Source: Oscillospiraceae bacterium (GTDB lineage: Bacteria; Bacillota; Clostridia; Oscillospirales; Oscillospiraceae). From it: DNA of 34,791 nt. Below the pieces are notes generated by a model. It was not told where the DNA came from, searched no databases, and was given only the letters and a program-made list of their open reading frames with translations. A program made the translations under genes and the position numbers. Of the stretch, positions 32,381-34,791 are shown piece after piece. How positions within the stretch are numbered: the first letter of the stretch is position 1; each line of letters begins with the position of its first letter. The DNA is taken from contig JAFOKO010000099.1 of assembly GCA_017419715.1 (NCBI GenBank), forward strand, positions 1 through 34,791, read 5' to 3'.

Positions 32381-33529
32381 TTATTCAAAAATGCGCTTCA
32401 TCTTGTCGAAGAAGGATTTCTTCTTGGGCTGGGATTTTTCCGTGGCGGCGTCGAACTGATGGAGCAGATCCTTTTGCTCCTTGGTGAGCTTGGTGGGGGT
32501 CTCCACGACGACGGTGACATACTGGTCGCCGCGGTTCTTGTAGCCGACATAGGGAATGCCCTTGCCCTTGAGCCGGAAGGTGGTGCCGGTCTGGGTTCCC
32601 TCGGGCACATTGTAGCGAACCTTGCCGTCCAGGGTCGGGACTTCAATGTCCGCGCCGCAAGCGGCCTGGGCAAAGGAAATCGGCATTTCACAATAGACAT
32701 CCGAGCCTTCGCGGGTGAAGAGCTCATGCCGCCGGATGCGGACATTGACCATCAAATCGCCATTCGGTCCGCCGTTGGCGCCCGCACTGCCCTGGCCGGA
32801 AATGCGGAAGGCCTGATCGTTGTCGATGCCAGCCGGGACATCAACGATCTGCCTTGTGCTCCGCTTGATGCGGCCCTTGCCTTTGCAGCGGGAACAGGGG
32901 CTCTTGATCAGCTTGCCCCGGCCACCGCAAGTGGGACAGGCGGCGGTGGATTGCATGGTCATGCCCATGAAATTCTGGGTGGTACGCACCTGGCCGGAGC
33001 CGCGGCACTGGGGGCAGGTCTCGGGCTGGGTGCCCTCAGCGCAACCGGAGCCGTGGCATTGGTCACAGATCTCGATCCGGGAGACATTGATGTCCTTCTT
33101 GCAGCCAAAGGCGGCTTCCTCGAAGCTAACTTCTATCTGCACCACGACATTCTCGCCCCGGGCCGCGCGGCTGCCGCCGCTTCGGGTACGGGTGCCGCCG
33201 CCAAAGAAGTCGCCGAAGATGTCGCCCAGGTCTCCGAAACCGCCAAAGCCGCCGAATCCACCGAAGGGATTGCCTCCCTGGGACGCGGCGAAGTTGGGGT
33301 CTACGCCCGCGAAGCCGTACTGATCGTAGAGCTGCCGCTTCTCCTGGTTGGAGAGCACCTCGTAGGCCTCGTTGATCTCCTTGAATTTGGCCTCAGCGTC
33401 GGCCTCGTGGTTCACATCGGGGTGGTACTTGGCCGCCAGCTTGCGGTAAGCCCGTTTGATCTCATCCGCCGCGGCGTTTTTCTCGACCCCGAGGACCTCA
33501 TAATAATCTCTTTTATGTTCGTTCGCCAT
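32381..33529 (-). CDS. dnaJ: chaperone protein DnaJ
   Basis: A 382-residue type I Hsp40 that stimulates DnaK ATPase and delivers unfolded clients. It has a J domain with HPD (YHPDVN), a Gly/Phe-rich segment ([15 protein letters not shown]), four CxxCxGxG zinc repeats ([32 protein letters not shown]) and the C-terminal client-binding domains. The start at 33529 follows GAGGTG by 6 bp. It lies 121 bp after dnaK, across a repeat-built hairpin, and ends at a strong terminator. Confidence 0.97.
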   Translation of the reverse strand: MANEHKRDYYEVLGVEKNAAADEIKRAYRKLAAKYHPDVNHEADAEAKFKEINEAYEVLSNQEKRQLYDQYGFAGVDPNFAASQGGNPFGGFGGFGGFGDLGDIFGDFFGGGTRTRSGGSRAARGENVVVQIEVSFEEAAFGCKKDINVSRIEICDQCHGSGCAEGTQPETCPQCRGSGQVRTTQNFMGMTMQSTAACPTCGGRGKLIKSPCSRCKGKGRIKRSTRQIVDVPAGIDNDQAFRISGQGSAGANGGPNGDLMVNVRIRRHELFTREGSDVYCEMPISFAQAACGADIEVPTLDGKVRYNVPEGTQTGTTFRLKGKGIPYVGYKNRGDQYVTVVVETPTKLTKEQKDLLHQFDAATEKSQPKKKSFFDKMKRIFE

Positions 33530-33552
33530 ATGGGTCACCTCACAGGTGAAAT

Positions 33553-33647
33553 AAGGCAATAGGCATTAGGCATTAGGCAATAGGGGACGGGAACTGCCAA
33601 TCTCCCGTCGTTCTCCTATTGCCTATTGCCTATTTCGCAATTGCCTG
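33553..33647. repeat. inverted heptamer arrays between dnaK and dnaJ
   Basis: An array of AGGCAATAGGCATTAGGCAT type (33553-33586) is followed by its inverse, CCTATTGCCTATTGCCTATT (33615-33634). GACGGGA (33586-33592) also pairs with TCCCGTC (33603-33609). The transcript could form a hairpin of about 90 nt between the dnaK stop and the dnaJ ribosome binding site. Confidence 0.65.
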
Positions 33648-33650
33648 AAA

Positions 33651-34791
33651 TCAGTCCTTCACTTCCTCAAAGTCTGCATCTACCACGCCGTCGTTGGGGG
33701 CGCCTGCACCGGGGTTGAAGCCGGCGCCTGCCGCGTTGGGATCGCCCTGGGGCGCGGCCTGCTGGTAGAGCTTCTGGGCCACGGGATAGAAGGCCTTTTG
33801 CGCTTCTTCGATAGCGGCCTTGATGGCGGCCACATCGTTGCCCTTGTTGAGCTCCTTCAGCTTTTCGATGGCGGCCTGGATGGGGGCCTTCTCGCTGTCA
33901 GTGACCTTGTCGCCCAGCTCGGTCAAGGACTTCTCCAGCTGATAGGCGGTCTGGTCGGCCTCATTGTGGGCGTCGGCCTCTTCCTTGCGGGCCTTGTCCT
34001 CGGCGGCGAACTGCTCCGCCTCGCGGACGGCCTTGTCGATGTCGTCCTTGGAGAGGTTGGAGGAAGCGGTGATGGTGATGTTCTGCTCCTTGCCGGTGCC
34101 CAGGTCCTTGGCGGAGACATTCACGATGCCGTTGGCGTCGATGTCGAAGCTAACTTCAATCTGAGGGATGCCGCGGGGAGCGGGAGCGATGCCGCTTAGC
34201 TGGAAGCGGCCCAGGGTCTTATTGTAGGCAGCCATCTCGCGCTCGCCCTGGAGCACATGGACTTCCACGGAGGTCTGGCCGTCGGCGGCGGTGGAGAAGA
34301 TCTGCTTCTTGTTGACGGGGATGGTGGTGTTGCGTTCGATCAGCTTGGTGAACACGCCGCCCATGGTCTCAATGCCGAGGCTCAGCGGGGTGACATCCAG
34401 CAGCAGCAGGTCCTTCACATCGCCGGTCAACACGCCAGCCTGGATGGCGGCGCCCATGGCCACGCACTCGTCGGGGTTGATGCCCTTGAAGCCTTCCTTG
34501 CCGGTGATCTTCTTGACGGCTTCCTGCACGGCGGGGATACGGGAAGAGCCGCCCACCAGCAGGACCTTGCTCAGGTCGCTGGGCTGCAGACCCGCGTCAG
34601 ACAGAGCCTGGCGCACGGGGCCCATGGTGGCCTCCACCAGATGGGCGGTCAGCTCGTTGAACTTGGCCCGGGTCAGGGTGATGTTCATGTGCTTGGTGCC
34701 GTTGGCGTCGGCGGTGATATAGGGCAGGTTGATCTCGGTGGACATGACGCCGGAGAGCTCGATCTTGGCCTTCTCAGCGGCTTCCTTCAGA
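33651..34791 (-). CDS. dnaK: molecular chaperone DnaK (3' part)
   Basis: Only the C-terminal 379 or so residues are in the window; the reading frame stays open to the right edge with [17 protein letters not shown], and the internal ATG at 34745 is not the start. Visible Hsp70 features are [15 protein letters not shown] in the ATPase domain, [19 protein letters not shown] at the linker and substrate-binding start, the beta-sandwich, the helical lid, and the acidic end [12 protein letters not shown]. Its promoter and any CIRCE site lie outside the window. Confidence 0.97.
   Translation of the reverse strand, partial: LKEAAEKAKIELSGVMSTEINLPYITADANGTKHMNITLTRAKFNELTAHLVEATMGPVRQALSDAGLQPSDLSKVLLVGGSSRIPAVQEAVKKITGKEGFKGINPDECVAMGAAIQAGVLTGDVKDLLLLDVTPLSLGIETMGGVFTKLIERNTTIPVNKKQIFSTAADGQTSVEVHVLQGEREMAAYNKTLGRFQLSGIAPAPRGIPQIEVSFDIDANGIVNVSAKDLGTGKEQNITITASSNLSKDDIDKAVREAEQFAAEDKARKEEADAHNEADQTAYQLEKSLTELGDKVTDSEKAPIQAAIEKLKELNKGNDVAAIKAAIEEAQKAFYPVAQKLYQQAAPQGDPNAAGAGFNPGAGAPNDGVVDADFEEVKD

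Noticed and set aside
34651..34745. Internal ATG at 34745 as the dnaK start
   Set aside because: The frame continues to the window edge with DnaK-typical sequence, so the gene is simply cut by the window.

Overview
The window looks like chromosomal DNA of a Gram-positive anaerobe of the class Clostridia, most likely a GC-rich gut-type Oscillospiraceae relative. This is inference from gene order, not a database match. Supporting signs are AGGAGG-type ribosome binding sites, a T-box leader on ileS, a DivIVA/SepF/YggS division cluster, Hfq beside miaA-mutL-mutS, an endonuclease-type MutL, and many dispersed palindromic repeats. No rRNA, tRNA, transposase, prophage or CRISPR array was seen.

Layout. 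1-762: the tail of an unidentified gene, then a gene-free block of stacked palindromes and dispersed repeats ending in a parS-like site. 763-2148: a TrmA/RumA-family rRNA uracil methyltransferase. 2149-6071: an accessory stretch with three GNAT genes (five GNAT domains), a pyrophosphatase-like protein and a cysteine-rich DUF3795-type protein. 6139-14134: a cyclic-di-GMP block, with a PAS/degenerate GGDEF/EAL/PAS protein under its own promoter, then an apparent operon of a 7TM HD-GYP protein, a multi-TM degenerate-GGDEF/EAL protein and an SLC13/ArsB-like permease, closed by a 34-bp perfect palindrome. 14185-15549 (minus): a free-standing acyl carrier protein beside a GNAT-like protein.

15797-31223 (minus) is a long housekeeping run. 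In transcription order it reads miaB, a GNAT gene, mutS, mutL, miaA, hfq, an HlyD-like adaptor, a YggS-family gene, sepF, divIVA, a T-box leader, ileS and a YcxB-like membrane protein. It joins tRNA modification, mismatch repair, RNA chaperoning, division and isoleucine charging. A promoter with a palindrome filling its spacer precedes miaB. 31383-32347 holds an Asp/Trp-rich acidic protein divergent from a small amidase-like protein. 32381-34791 (minus) is dnaJ and the 3' part of dnaK, which runs off the window.

The most unusual content is between and inside the genes. At least 15 copies of a palindrome headed by GTAG (or a close variant), often with an ATC loop, are scattered through the window. 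They resemble REP elements, which elsewhere are handled by RAYT-type Y1 transposases. Two stem sequences differ by a compensatory change. Two 42-bp copies flank the GNAT gene between mutS and miaB in inverted orientation. Several copies, together with heptamer-like short tandem repeats, sit in frame inside the MutL linker. The same repeat classes touch a stop codon (miaB), a ribosome binding site (miaA), the dnaK-dnaJ spacer and the end of the ileS leader.
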